Positions 25,410 to 32,414 of a stretch of 35,563 nt of DNA are shown piece after piece. Below the pieces are notes generated by a model. That model ran no database searches. It was given only the letters and a program-made list of their open reading frames with translations, and was not told where the DNA came from. Each line of letters begins with the position of its first letter. Within the stretch, counting starts at the first letter, position 1. The DNA comes from Treponema sp. Lineage in GTDB: Bacteria > Spirochaetota > Spirochaetia > Treponematales > Breznakiellaceae. Both the position numbers and the translations under genes were made by a program. Location of the stretch: positions 1 to 35,563 of the forward strand of contig JAIRPD010000029.1 of assembly GCA_031257195.1 (NCBI GenBank), given 5' to 3'.

Positions 25410-26189
25410 TTACAGGGCCAGCTCTATCTCCACCGGGCAGTGGTCGGACCCCTCCACCTCGGGCCGGATGATCGACCGCTTAACCTGGGGCGCGAAGGCG
25501 GAATCCACGCAGTGGTAATCAAGCCGCCACCCCACGTTCCGGGCCCGGGCGGCGGACCGGTAGGACCACCAGCTGTAATGCCCCCCCTGGCCGGGGTGGA
25601 AAAGCCGGAAGGTGTCGATAAAACCCGCCCCGGTAAACTGATCCATCCAGGCCCGCTCCTCCGGGAGGTAGCCGGCGCTGCCCTCGTTTTCCCTGGGCCG
25701 GGCCAAATCGATGGGGGTATGGGCGATGTTGTAGTCCCCGCAGAGGAGAAAACGCGTTCCCCGCCGGACCAGCTCCTCGCAGCGCCGCAGGATGGCGCCG
25801 CAGAAGGCCAGCTTGTAGGGGAGCCGGAGGCCCTGATCCTGGGAATTGGGGAAGTACGCGGAGATGAGGACAAAGTCCCGGTAAAAAGCCTGGAGGACCC
25901 GGCCCTCGTCGTCAAACTCCGCCAGGCCCAGGGGCTGTATATCCAGGGGCTCCTCCTGGCTGTAGATCGCTACCCCCGAATAGCCGGGTCTGAGGGCGCT
26001 GGCCCAGTAGGAAAAGTAGGGTCTGCCGTTCTTGACCGGGGGATTCAGCAGCCCCGCCGGAAGCTGCCCGGGCTGGGCCTTGGTTTCCTGCACACAGAGG
26101 ATGTCGGGGGATTCGGCGGTGAGCCACTGGGAAAAACCCCGCTTTTCCACCGCCCGGATGCCATTGACATTCCACGAAAGTATCCGCAT
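25410..26189 (-). CDS. xth: exodeoxyribonuclease III / AP endonuclease
   Basis: 259 aa from the ATG at 26189, beginning MRILSWNVNGIRAVEK as in the ExoIII/ExoA family. It repairs abasic sites by nicking 5' of the lesion, with 3'-5' exonuclease activity. Metal ligand Glu35 lies in CVQETKA. Other conserved blocks are GYSGVAIYS, LCGDYNIAHTPID, NVGWRLDYH and the terminal catalytic pair in GSDHCPVEI. The 46-residue upstream extension of the open frame is not credible. The start has no Shine-Dalgarno and sits 6 nt after a TATACT -10 box. It is transcribed separately from the phosphoribosyltransferase gene 81 bp downstream. Confidence 0.92.
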   Translation of the reverse strand: MRILSWNVNGIRAVEKRGFSQWLTAESPDILCVQETKAQPGQLPAGLLNPPVKNGRPYFSYWASALRPGYSGVAIYSQEEPLDIQPLGLAEFDDEGRVLQAFYRDFVLISAYFPNSQDQGLRLPYKLAFCGAILRRCEELVRRGTRFLLCGDYNIAHTPIDLARPRENEGSAGYLPEERAWMDQFTGAGFIDTFRLFHPGQGGHYSWWSYRSAARARNVGWRLDYHCVDSAFAPQVKRSIIRPEVEGSDHCPVEIELAL

Positions 26190-26195
26190 CCTGCC

Positions 26196-26224
26196 AGTAT
26201 AGCCGCCGCCGCCCCGGCGCGCAA
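26196..26224 (-). promoter_or_regulatory. promoter giving a leaderless exonuclease III mRNA
   Basis: Minus strand: TTGCGC (26224-26219), a 17-bp spacer, TATACT (26201-26196), then 6 nt to the ATG at 26189. Confidence 0.7.
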
Positions 26225-26233
26225 GGGCGGCGT

Positions 26234-26298
26234 TCCGCTCCTTCCGTACCCGGGTCCACTGTTCGGGACCTGGGTCCGCTCCTTCCATATCCGGGTCC
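26234..26298. repeat. two imperfect 24-bp direct repeats between xth and clpS
   Basis: TCCGCTCCTTCC followed by GTACCCGGGTCC (26234-26257) recurs at 26275-26298 with two base changes, 41 bp apart. GGGTCC/GGACC inverted bits lie between them. It could be a local duplication or a protein-binding region; nothing known is recognisable. Confidence 0.6.
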
Positions 26299-26353
26299 GG
26301 CGCTTTTCCCGCCGTTCCCGCCGGCAAACCCCGGCGCTCGCGGGCGGAGCGGA

Positions 26354-26383
26354 TTGCGGCTTCCCTTTTTGCTGTGGTATACT
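26354..26383 (+). promoter_or_regulatory. promoter giving a leaderless clpS mRNA
   Basis: TTGCGG (26354-26359), an 18-bp spacer, TATACT (26378-26383), then 6 nt (AAAAAC) to the ATG at 26390. Confidence 0.75.
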
Positions 26384-26389
26384 AAAAAC

Positions 26390-26698
26390 ATGCCCCTCGC
26401 TGGAAACGGAACGGAACTGATCCGCCGGAAACGGGAAAAGCTCAAGGAACCGGAAAGCTACCGGGTAATCCTCCTGAACGACAATTATACCACCATGGAA
26501 TTTGTGGTGGAGGTGCTGATGACGATCTTCCATAAACCAAAAACCGACGCCACCAGGATCATGATGGACGTTCACCAGCGGGGCCGGGGAATTGTGGGGG
26601 TGTATCCCTATGACATTGCCGTGACCAAGGCGGATCAGGTCCATGTCCTGGCCCGGCGGTATGAATTTCCCCTCAAGTGTATTGTGGAACGGGCCTAG
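26390..26698 (+). CDS. clpS: ATP-dependent Clp protease adaptor ClpS
   Basis: 102 aa from the ATG at 26390. ClpS binds proteins with N-terminal Leu, Phe, Tyr or Trp and hands them to ClpA. The family core is clear: YRVILLNDNYTTMEFVVEVL (24-43), with Asn30-Asp31 in the N-degron pocket, His62 in MDVHQRG, and a C-terminal AVTKADQVHVLARRYEFPLKC block. The open frame continues 36 nt upstream, but those bases are the promoter. There is no Shine-Dalgarno. clpA and aat follow on the same strand, giving the complete recognition side of the N-degron pathway. Confidence 0.94.
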   Translation: MPLAGNGTELIRRKREKLKEPESYRVILLNDNYTTMEFVVEVLMTIFHKPKTDATRIMMDVHQRGRGIVGVYPYDIAVTKADQVHVLARRYEFPLKCIVERA

Positions 26699-26711
26699 TA
26701 TGGGGTATACT
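26682..26711 (+). promoter_or_regulatory. possible second promoter, for clpA
   Basis: TTGTGG (26682-26687) lies inside the end of clpS, with an 18-bp spacer and TATACT at 26706-26711. The leader would be about 90 nt and begin with the stem-loop at 26715. Confidence 0.5.
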
Positions 26712-26714
26712 TGA

Positions 26715-26748
26715 TTTGCCCGGCGTCCCCGGCTGGCCGCCGGGCAAA
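26715..26748 (+). promoter_or_regulatory. 11-bp stem-loop in the clpA leader
   Basis: TTTGCCCGGCG (26715-26725) pairs perfectly with CGCCGGGCAAA (26738-26748) across a 12-nt loop. No T-run follows, so it is not a standard terminator. It is not a CIRCE element. It may shield the 5' end of clpA mRNA or bind a regulator. Confidence 0.6.
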
Positions 26749-26805
26749 CCCGCCGTCATTGGGGCGGCTTTCAAAATACAGAGAACCTTTCGGGAGGGTG
26801 TTACC

Positions 26806-29175
26806 ATGAAGATCAGCCGCCATGTGCAGGCCATTATCAACGCGGCTTACAACGAGGCCAGGGTGCGGAACCATGAATACCTGACCCCGGAACACCTTCT
26901 ATACGCCGCCCTTTCCTTTGACGAGGTCCAGGAGGTTTTCGCCGCCTGCGGGGCCAACCTGGATCAGCTTAAAAGCGGCATGGAAAATTACTTTCAGCAA
27001 AAAGTTCCCCTGGCGGACAACAGTGAGCCGGCCCAAACGGTGGGTTTCCAGAACGTCCTGGAACGGGCGGTGATGCAAAGCCAGTCCTCCCAAAAGGAAA
27101 TCCTGGACGTGGCGGATATTCTGGTTTCGCTCTTCGACGAGGAGCGGAACTACTGCGCCTATTACCTCCGCAAGGCGGGGGTCCGGCGTTTTGAGCTGGT
27201 CAATGTCCTTTCCCACGGCTGCGACAATGAAATCCCCGACACCATAGGGGCCTATGGGACGGAGGTCCGCCACCATGACGGGCGAAGGCGGGAGGAGGAA
27301 ACCGAAACCGGCGAGGCCGTCCGCAAGGGACCGGCGAAAAAAACCGCCCTGGAACGGTTCGCCACGGAATTGACCGCCCTGGCCCGGGAGGGCCGGCTGG
27401 AACCGGTGATTGGCCGGGAACGGGAGTTGGACAGGACCGTCCAGGTCCTCTGCCGGCGCTTTAAAAACAACCCCGTCCATGTGGGGGATTCGGGGGTGGG
27501 CAAAACCGCCATCACCGAGGGCCTCGCCCAGCGCATCGCCGCGGATCAGGTTCCCCCCACCCTCAAGGACTTTTTGATCTTTTCCCTGGACATGGGGGCC
27601 CTGGTGGCGGGGACCAAATACCGGGGGGATTTTGAGGAGCGGGTAAAGCGGGTTATCGAGGAGGTGCTGAAGAAAGACCGGGCGATCCTCTTTATCGACG
27701 AGATCCACACCCTGGTGGGGGCCGGGGCCGCCTCGGGAAACGCCCTGGACGCGGCGAATATTTTAAAGCCCGCCCTAACCTCGGGAAAGCTCCGCTGCGT
27801 GGGCAGCACCACCCACGAGGAATACGGCAAGTTCTTTGACAAGGACCGGGCGCTTTCCCGGCGGTTCCAGAAGATCGACATCAACGAGCCCAGCGAGGAA
27901 GACGCCGTGGCCATCCTCCGGGGACTCAAAACCAAGTACGAGGACTACCATAAAGTCCACTACAGCGACGAGGCCCTGGAAAGCGCCGTTAAGCTTTCCG
28001 CGCAGTACATCACCGACCGCCGCCTGCCCGACAAGGCCATCGACGTGATCGACGAGGCCGGGGCCTTTGTCCGCATCGCGGCCTTTAAAACCCAGCGGGA
28101 AGAGGCCCGGACCACCACGGCCCAGGACGGAACGGTGGACTTTATCGGCATTGGGGTTACGGAAATAGAAACGGTGGTTTCCAAAATCGCCCGGATCCCC
28201 GAACGCTCCGTGGGGATGAACGAAAAGGACCGGCTGAAAAACCTGGAGGGGGAACTGCGAAAGCGGATCTTCGGCCAGGACGAGGCGGTAACCGCCGTGG
28301 TCAGGGCCGTTAAGCGGTCCCGGGCGGGCTTCCGGGCGGCGGGAAAACCGGTGGCGAATTTCCTCTTTGTGGGACCCACGGGGGTGGGCAAAACCGAGCT
28401 GGCCCGAAGCCTGGCGGACATCCTGGAGGTCCCCATGCACCGCTTTGACATGAGCGAGTACCAGGAAAAGCATACCGTTTCCCGGCTTATCGGGGCGCCC
28501 CCGGGGTACGTGGGCTACGAGGAGGGGGGCCTCCTCACCGACGCGGTGCGAAAGCGCCCCCACGGGGTGGTACTGCTGGACGAAATCGAAAAGGCCCACG
28601 CGGACATCTACAACATCCTCCTTCAAATCATGGACTACGCCACCCTGACGGACAACAACGGCCGCAAGGCGGATTTCCGCAACATCGTCTTTATTATGAC
28701 CAGCAACGCCGGCGCCCGGGACATCGGGAAAAGCCTCATCGGCTTTGGGGACCGGGTTAACGACGAAACCTCCGTGGACGGGGCGGTGGAAAAGATCTTT
28801 ACCCCCGAATTCCGCAACCGCCTGGACGCGGTGGTCCGCTTTGGACACCTGTCCCGGGAGATCATGATCTCGATCATCACCAAAGAACTGAACCTTTTTA
28901 AAGAACAACTGGCGGAAAAGAACGTAACCCTGGAGGTTACCCGCGAATGCCTTGACCGCCTGGCGGAAGACGGCTATTCCCCGGACTTCGGCGCCCGGAA
29001 CGCGGGACGCCTGGTGGAAGAGAAGATCAAGACCTTCTTTGTGGACGAAGTCCTCTTTGGCGGGCTCAGCGGGGGAGGCGCCGCCCGGGCGGATTACCGG
29101 GACGGCGAATACCGCGTCGACCTTCTGGAGGCCGCCGAAACCGCCGGGGTTGCCGAAACCGCCGGGGCGGAATAA
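26806..29175 (+). CDS. clpA: ATP-dependent Clp protease ATP-binding subunit ClpA
   Basis: 789 aa from the ATG at 26806, preceded by GGGAGGG; the longer frame from 26677 lies in the clpS end and leader. Hexameric AAA+ unfoldase that feeds ClpP. The N-domain begins [23 protein letters not shown]-1 has Walker A GDSGVGKT (227-234), where Asp-Ser replaces the usual Glu-Pro, and Walker [18 protein letters not shown]-2 has Walker A GPTGVGKT (523-530), [11 protein letters not shown] and TSNAG. The ClpP-docking loop is IGF at 645-647. Length and the lack of a long middle domain point to ClpA rather than ClpB or ClpC. clpP is not in the window. Confidence 0.94.
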   Translation: MKISRHVQAIINAAYNEARVRNHEYLTPEHLLYAALSFDEVQEVFAACGANLDQLKSGMENYFQQKVPLADNSEPAQTVGFQNVLERAVMQSQSSQKEILDVADILVSLFDEERNYCAYYLRKAGVRRFELVNVLSHGCDNEIPDTIGAYGTEVRHHDGRRREEETETGEAVRKGPAKKTALERFATELTALAREGRLEPVIGRERELDRTVQVLCRRFKNNPVHVGDSGVGKTAITEGLAQRIAADQVPPTLKDFLIFSLDMGALVAGTKYRGDFEERVKRVIEEVLKKDRAILFIDEIHTLVGAGAASGNALDAANILKPALTSGKLRCVGSTTHEEYGKFFDKDRALSRRFQKIDINEPSEEDAVAILRGLKTKYEDYHKVHYSDEALESAVKLSAQYITDRRLPDKAIDVIDEAGAFVRIAAFKTQREEARTTTAQDGTVDFIGIGVTEIETVVSKIARIPERSVGMNEKDRLKNLEGELRKRIFGQDEAVTAVVRAVKRSRAGFRAAGKPVANFLFVGPTGVGKTELARSLADILEVPMHRFDMSEYQEKHTVSRLIGAPPGYVGYEEGGLLTDAVRKRPHGVVLLDEIEKAHADIYNILLQIMDYATLTDNNGRKADFRNIVFIMTSNAGARDIGKSLIGFGDRVNDETSVDGAVEKIFTPEFRNRLDAVVRFGHLSREIMISIITKELNLFKEQLAEKNVTLEVTRECLDRLAEDGYSPDFGARNAGRLVEEKIKTFFVDEVLFGGLSGGGAARADYRDGEYRVDLLEAAETAGVAETAGAE

Positions 29176-29184
29176 ACCGCGTCC

Positions 29185-29889
29185 ATGCGGCTCCGGCCCG
29201 GTCCCGACCCGGACTTCCCCTACCTCACCGAAGACCAGCGCTACCCCTTCCCCGACCCCTTGACAAGCCCCGGGGACATCGTCGCCCTGGGAGGCAACCT
29301 CTCGCCGGGGATGCTCCTCTCCGCCTACGAGCAAGGGATCTTCCCCTGGTACAACCCGGAAGACCCGGTCCTGTGGCAGTCCCCGGACCCCCGGTGCGTG
29401 ATCTTCCCCCAGACCCTCCACCTTTCCCGGTCCATGAAAAAAGTCCTCCGCCGGGGGGACTTTGAGGTTACCCTGGATGGGGATTTCCCCGCCCTGATCC
29501 GGTCCTGCGCCGCCGTGGAGCGCCCCGGCCAGGGAGGCACCTGGATCACCGAAGACATCATCTCGGGCTACACGGAACTCCACCGCCTGGGCTACATCCG
29601 CTCCGCGGAAAGCCGCCCGGCCCGGCCCGGCCGCCCCCCCGGGGAGGGAGGGGATGAACTGGCCGGGGGCTGCTATGGGGTCCAGATCGGGCGGGTGTTC
29701 TGCGGGGAGTCGATGTTCTCCCGCCGGGCCAACGCCTCCAAGGCGGCGTTCCTCACCCTGGCCCGGGATCTCTTTGACCGGGGAACGCTGTTCATCGACT
29801 GCCAGGTTCCCACGGAACACCTCCTCAGCCTGGGGGGACAGACGATACCCCGGACGGACTTCCTCCGGCTCCTGCGGGAATCCCGGTAA
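29185..29889 (+). CDS. aat: leucyl/phenylalanyl-tRNA--protein transferase
   Basis: 234 aa. It adds Leu or Phe from charged tRNA to proteins with N-terminal Arg or Lys, creating degrons read by ClpS. Signatures are FPDPLTSPGDIVALGG, LLSAYEQGIFPWY, WQSPDPR, the GTWITEDIISGYTELHRLGY segment and GGCYGVQIGRVFCGESMFSR. A proline/glycine-rich insert at about 142-157 (RPARPGRPPGEGG) interrupts the strand that normally reads directly into GGLYG. The ATG lies 9 nt after the clpA stop with no clear ribosome site, so coupling to clpA is likely. Having clpS, clpA and aat together strongly supports all three calls. Confidence 0.93.
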   Translation: MRLRPGPDPDFPYLTEDQRYPFPDPLTSPGDIVALGGNLSPGMLLSAYEQGIFPWYNPEDPVLWQSPDPRCVIFPQTLHLSRSMKKVLRRGDFEVTLDGDFPALIRSCAAVERPGQGGTWITEDIISGYTELHRLGYIRSAESRPARPGRPPGEGGDELAGGCYGVQIGRVFCGESMFSRRANASKAAFLTLARDLFDRGTLFIDCQVPTEHLLSLGGQTIPRTDFLRLLRESR

Positions 29890-29949
29890 AGCCGCCACGG
29901 ACCGGGCCTTCACCGGCCGGGCCGCGGCCCCCGCCCCGGAACAGGAAGG

Positions 29950-30648
29950 TCAGGGCACCACAACCTGCTGGATCGGCCCAAACGGCCCGGTCTGGCCCTT
30001 AGAGTTCTCGTAGCGCAGGCAGACGTACATGGTCTGGCCGCTTTCCCCATCCAGGTCCAGCCGCAGGCCGCCCTTGGTGATGTACCAGTGTTCCGGCAGC
30101 TCCTTTCCCGAGGTGGGGGGCTGGTTCACCCGGAGGGGGTGGTTCTCCGTGGGGGTTCCGGTAAGGCCGTAGTTGATAGACACCCCGTGGTCGCTCTTGA
30201 TATTAGGGGAATGGATCCCATTCACCGGGCGGAACCGGGAAATGTGAACCAGGTGAACCCCGGGAAAGGAGATATCCCCCTCCACCTGGGCGGTGGGCGG
30301 CGGGATGGGGGTGGGGTCCGTATCCATCGGCGGAAGCTTCAGGCTCATCAACGTCGAGGGAGAGAGGGGGGGCGTGATCAGCCAGTGGCGCTTGATGTAG
30401 CGCATCTTCATCTCCAGCAGCCGGAAGGCGGTCTTCGCCTCCTGCACAACCACCGGGGTTCTGCGCTCCGGGTCGTTCTCCTCCTCCCAGCGGGCCCGGG
30501 CGTCGTCCGTCAGGACCCCCAGGGCCGCAATATCCTCCGCGGGAATACCCCAGGACGCCCCCCGGGTGGGCAGTTCCGCCCTCCATAGATCCGCCATGCT
30601 CAACACCTCATCCCGTTTGGTGGGAAACCAATCTTTGTGTCGTTCCAT
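29950..30648 (-). CDS. hypothetical protein of a treponeme-associated family with a C-terminal YENSKGQTGPFGP motif
   Basis: 232 aa, no signal peptide and no membrane span. The N-terminal half is helical (MADLWRAEL, EAKTAFRLLEMKMRYIKRHWL). A proline-rich linker (PTPIPPPTAQ) follows. The C-terminal half looks like a beta-sandwich and ends YVCLRYENSKGQTGPFGP-IQQVVVP. I recall similar tails (WENxKGxxGPW near the end) in a family of uncharacterised proteins of gut treponemes and some Bacteroidetes; its function is unknown. GGGAGG before the ATG is a good ribosome site, and the promoter is strong. It is monocistronic between aat and the repeat tract. Confidence 0.7.
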   Translation of the reverse strand: MERHKDWFPTKRDEVLSMADLWRAELPTRGASWGIPAEDIAALGVLTDDARARWEEENDPERRTPVVVQEAKTAFRLLEMKMRYIKRHWLITPPLSPSTLMSLKLPPMDTDPTPIPPPTAQVEGDISFPGVHLVHISRFRPVNGIHSPNIKSDHGVSINYGLTGTPTENHPLRVNQPPTSGKELPEHWYITKGGLRLDLDGESGQTMYVCLRYENSKGQTGPFGPIQQVVVP

Positions 30649-30674
30649 AACATCCTCCCAAAAGTATAGAAAAA

Positions 30675-30703
30675 ATAATACACAGGGAATCCCCCATCGT
30701 CAA
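30675..30703 (-). promoter_or_regulatory. strong sigma70-type promoter for the 232-aa protein gene
   Basis: Minus strand: TTGACG (30703-30698), a 17-bp spacer, TATTAT (30680-30675). A leader of about 25 nt carries GGGAGG before the ATG at 30648. Confidence 0.75.
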
Positions 30704-30723
30704 GTGAAATTTTTCCACGCCCC

Positions 30724-30919
30724 GCCGGGACGCCCATACGACTCGCCGGGGCTCCCCGATGACCCGCCGGGGCTCCCCGATGACCCGCCGGGGTTCCCCG
30801 ATGATCCACCGGGGTTCCCCAATGACTCACCGGGGCTCCCCAATGACCCGCCGGGGTTCCCCGATGACCCGCCGGGGCTCCCCAATGACCCGCCGGGGCT
30901 CCCCGGTAACCCGCCGGGG
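30724..30919. repeat. 21-bp tandem repeat, nine units and a partial one
   Basis: Eight clear units of consensus GCCGGGGCTCCCCGATGACCC run from 30745 to 30912, with a divergent unit at 30724-30744 and 7 bases of a further one at 30913-30919. Changes between units are mostly single transitions (CT/TT, GA/AA). Because 21 is a multiple of 3, several frames stay open, giving heptads such as PPGLPDD on the plus strand and GSPGGSS or GAPAGHR on the minus strand. The tract begins just past the MATE stop codon. No CRISPR spacer structure is present. Confidence 0.9.
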
Positions 30920-30931
30920 CGGTCTTCCGGC

Positions 30932-32341
30932 TTAAGGGGGGGCGGGGCCGCGAGGGGGATCCCGGGGTTCGGTCAGGTTCCGCACCCACCGCTCCTGGCG
31001 CAGGAAGTGCCGGGCCACGGCGTACTTAAAGAGGTCGCTGAGCTTTACCAGGGCGAAGAGGGGGACCGGGCCGATGGTGGTGCGGAGGGCCAGGATGAAG
31101 CACGCGGGCACAAAGAGGAAGGTGTTGACCGTTACGTCCGCGTACATCCCCGTGCGGGTGTCCCCCCCGGCCCGGCTGATGGCCCAGATGGCGTTGAGGA
31201 GGGTCCACAGGGGCAGGTAGACGAGGATTACCAGCACCAGTCCCGTACTGATAGACCGGGCGCCGGCGGTGAGGCTGCGGAAGACCAGGGGGATGACCGC
31301 CAGGGCGAAGAGCGCGCCCGGCAGGGCCAGGGCGGCCCCCGCGGCCACGGCGCCGCTCTGGATCCACCGGGCCCGCCGGCGGGCCTCCTCCAGCCTGCCC
31401 GCCCCCAGGCTGCCCCCCACCAGGACGGCGGTGGTGGTCCAAACCCCGGCGAAGAGGAGGAAGAAGATGTTGGCGATGGTGAACCCCGCGGCCATGCCCG
31501 CCACGGTTTCCGCCCCGCCCCGGCTGTTGTACAGGGCGGTCATGATTGTCTCGGAGGTGATCCAGGAGAGTTCCGACAGGAACATCATCCCCGACTTGAC
31601 CAGCACTTCCCGGATCAGTTTTCCCTTTACCCGGAGGACGCCGGTGAATCCCACAAAGAAGGGGGCCCGGCCGCGGCGGGCGTAGACCAGAAAGGCCCCG
31701 GCCTCCAGGTAGCGGGCGATGATGGTGGAGATGGCCGCCCCGGTAACCCCCAGGGCGGGGGCCCCCAGGCGCCCGTAGATGAGCAGCCAGTTGCCGGCGG
31801 TGTTGACCACGGTGGCCCCCGCGGAGATAAGGAGGGGGACCCCGGGCTTTCCCGTTTCCCGGTAGGAGGTTCCCACCGCCATGGAGAGGGCCATGGGAAA
31901 GAGGGTACAGGACAGGAGCCGGATGTACCGCTCCCCCGCGGGGATGATCTCCCCCCGGGCGGCGTTGCCCAGGATCATCATCCCCAGCATCTTGTCCGCC
32001 AGGGTCCAGCAGAGGAGGAAGTACAGCGCCGAAACGGCCGCGCTCAGGAGGAATTTGAACCGGTAGGCCTGGCGCATGCCCTCCTGGTCGCCGGCGCCCT
32101 TGAACTGGGCCAGGTAGATGCCCCCGGCCCCGCAGACGGTGTTGACCACCACCAGGTGGATAAAGTTAAGCTGGTTCGACACGTTGACCGCGGCCATGTT
32201 CATGTCCCCCAGGCCGGCGACCATAAAGTTGTCGATGAGGGAGACCATGCTCATAATAAACTGCTGGAGCATCACCGGGGCGGCGATGCGTACCGCCTGG
32301 CGGTAAAATTCGGCGGGTCCCAGGGGGTTCGGTAGTTTCAT
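30932..32341 (-). CDS. MATE-family multidrug/cation antiporter
   Basis: 469 aa from the ATG at 32341 (MKLPNPLGPAEFYRQAV). About twelve membrane helices in two similar halves fit the MATE fold (QFIMSMVSLIDNFMVAGLGDMNMAAVNV; PLWTLLNAIWAISRAGGDTRTGMYADV). Members export drugs, dyes or metabolites using a Na+ or H+ gradient; the substrate is not predictable. The frame ends RDPPRGPAPP at a TAA right after a run of seven C's on the coding strand, and the tandem repeats follow at once. The longer N-terminal frame (start at 32416) runs over the promoters and is not used. Confidence 0.88.
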   Translation of the reverse strand: MKLPNPLGPAEFYRQAVRIAAPVMLQQFIMSMVSLIDNFMVAGLGDMNMAAVNVSNQLNFIHLVVVNTVCGAGGIYLAQFKGAGDQEGMRQAYRFKFLLSAAVSALYFLLCWTLADKMLGMMILGNAARGEIIPAGERYIRLLSCTLFPMALSMAVGTSYRETGKPGVPLLISAGATVVNTAGNWLLIYGRLGAPALGVTGAAISTIIARYLEAGAFLVYARRGRAPFFVGFTGVLRVKGKLIREVLVKSGMMFLSELSWITSETIMTALYNSRGGAETVAGMAAGFTIANIFFLLFAGVWTTTAVLVGGSLGAGRLEEARRRARWIQSGAVAAGAALALPGALFALAVIPLVFRSLTAGARSISTGLVLVILVYLPLWTLLNAIWAISRAGGDTRTGMYADVTVNTFLFVPACFILALRTTIGPVPLFALVKLSDLFKYAVARHFLRQERWVRNLTEPRDPPRGPAPP

Positions 32342-32366
32342 CACGGTTGTCCCTATTCTACTATAA

Positions 32367-32395
32367 AGTATAACGGCTGTAGAACTTATCGCCAA
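32367..32395 (-). promoter_or_regulatory. sigma70-type promoter for the MATE gene
   Basis: Minus strand: TTGGCG (32395-32390), a 17-bp spacer, TATACT (32372-32367). The leader of about 20 nt contains AGGGA before the ATG. Its -35 side overlaps the divergent gltX promoter. Confidence 0.65.
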
Positions 32396-32408
32396 ACCGG
32401 GGTACAAT
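32380..32408 (+). promoter_or_regulatory. promoter giving a leaderless gltX mRNA
   Basis: TACAAT (32403-32408) ends 6 nt before the ATG at 32415. The -35 candidate TAGAAC (32380-32385, 17-bp spacing) is poor, so an activator or overlap effects with the divergent MATE promoter are possible. Confidence 0.6.
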
Positions 32409-32414
32409 TCCCCC

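Noticed and set aside
26715-26748. CIRCE heat-shock operator upstream of clpA
   Set aside because: The arms are TTTGCCCGGCG rather than TTAGCACTC and the loop is 12 nt rather than 9.
27775-29913. Minus-strand 712-aa open frame opposite clpA and aat
   Set aside because: A shadow frame of GC-rich coding DNA, low-complexity in Gly/Pro/Val, lying over well-identified genes. The same holds for long frames opposite gltX, the activase, glpK and the MATE gene (for example 30566-32335 plus).
30724-30919. CRISPR array
   Set aside because: The units are contiguous 21-mers with no unique spacers and no cas genes nearby.
30600-30989. Minus-strand 129-aa and 61-aa repeat-rich frames (GAPAGHR and GSPGGSS heptads)
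   Set aside because: They are open because the repeat unit is 21 bp. They lack a start with a ribosome site and overlap a real promoter and gene start. Kept only as a possible slippage tail of the MATE protein.
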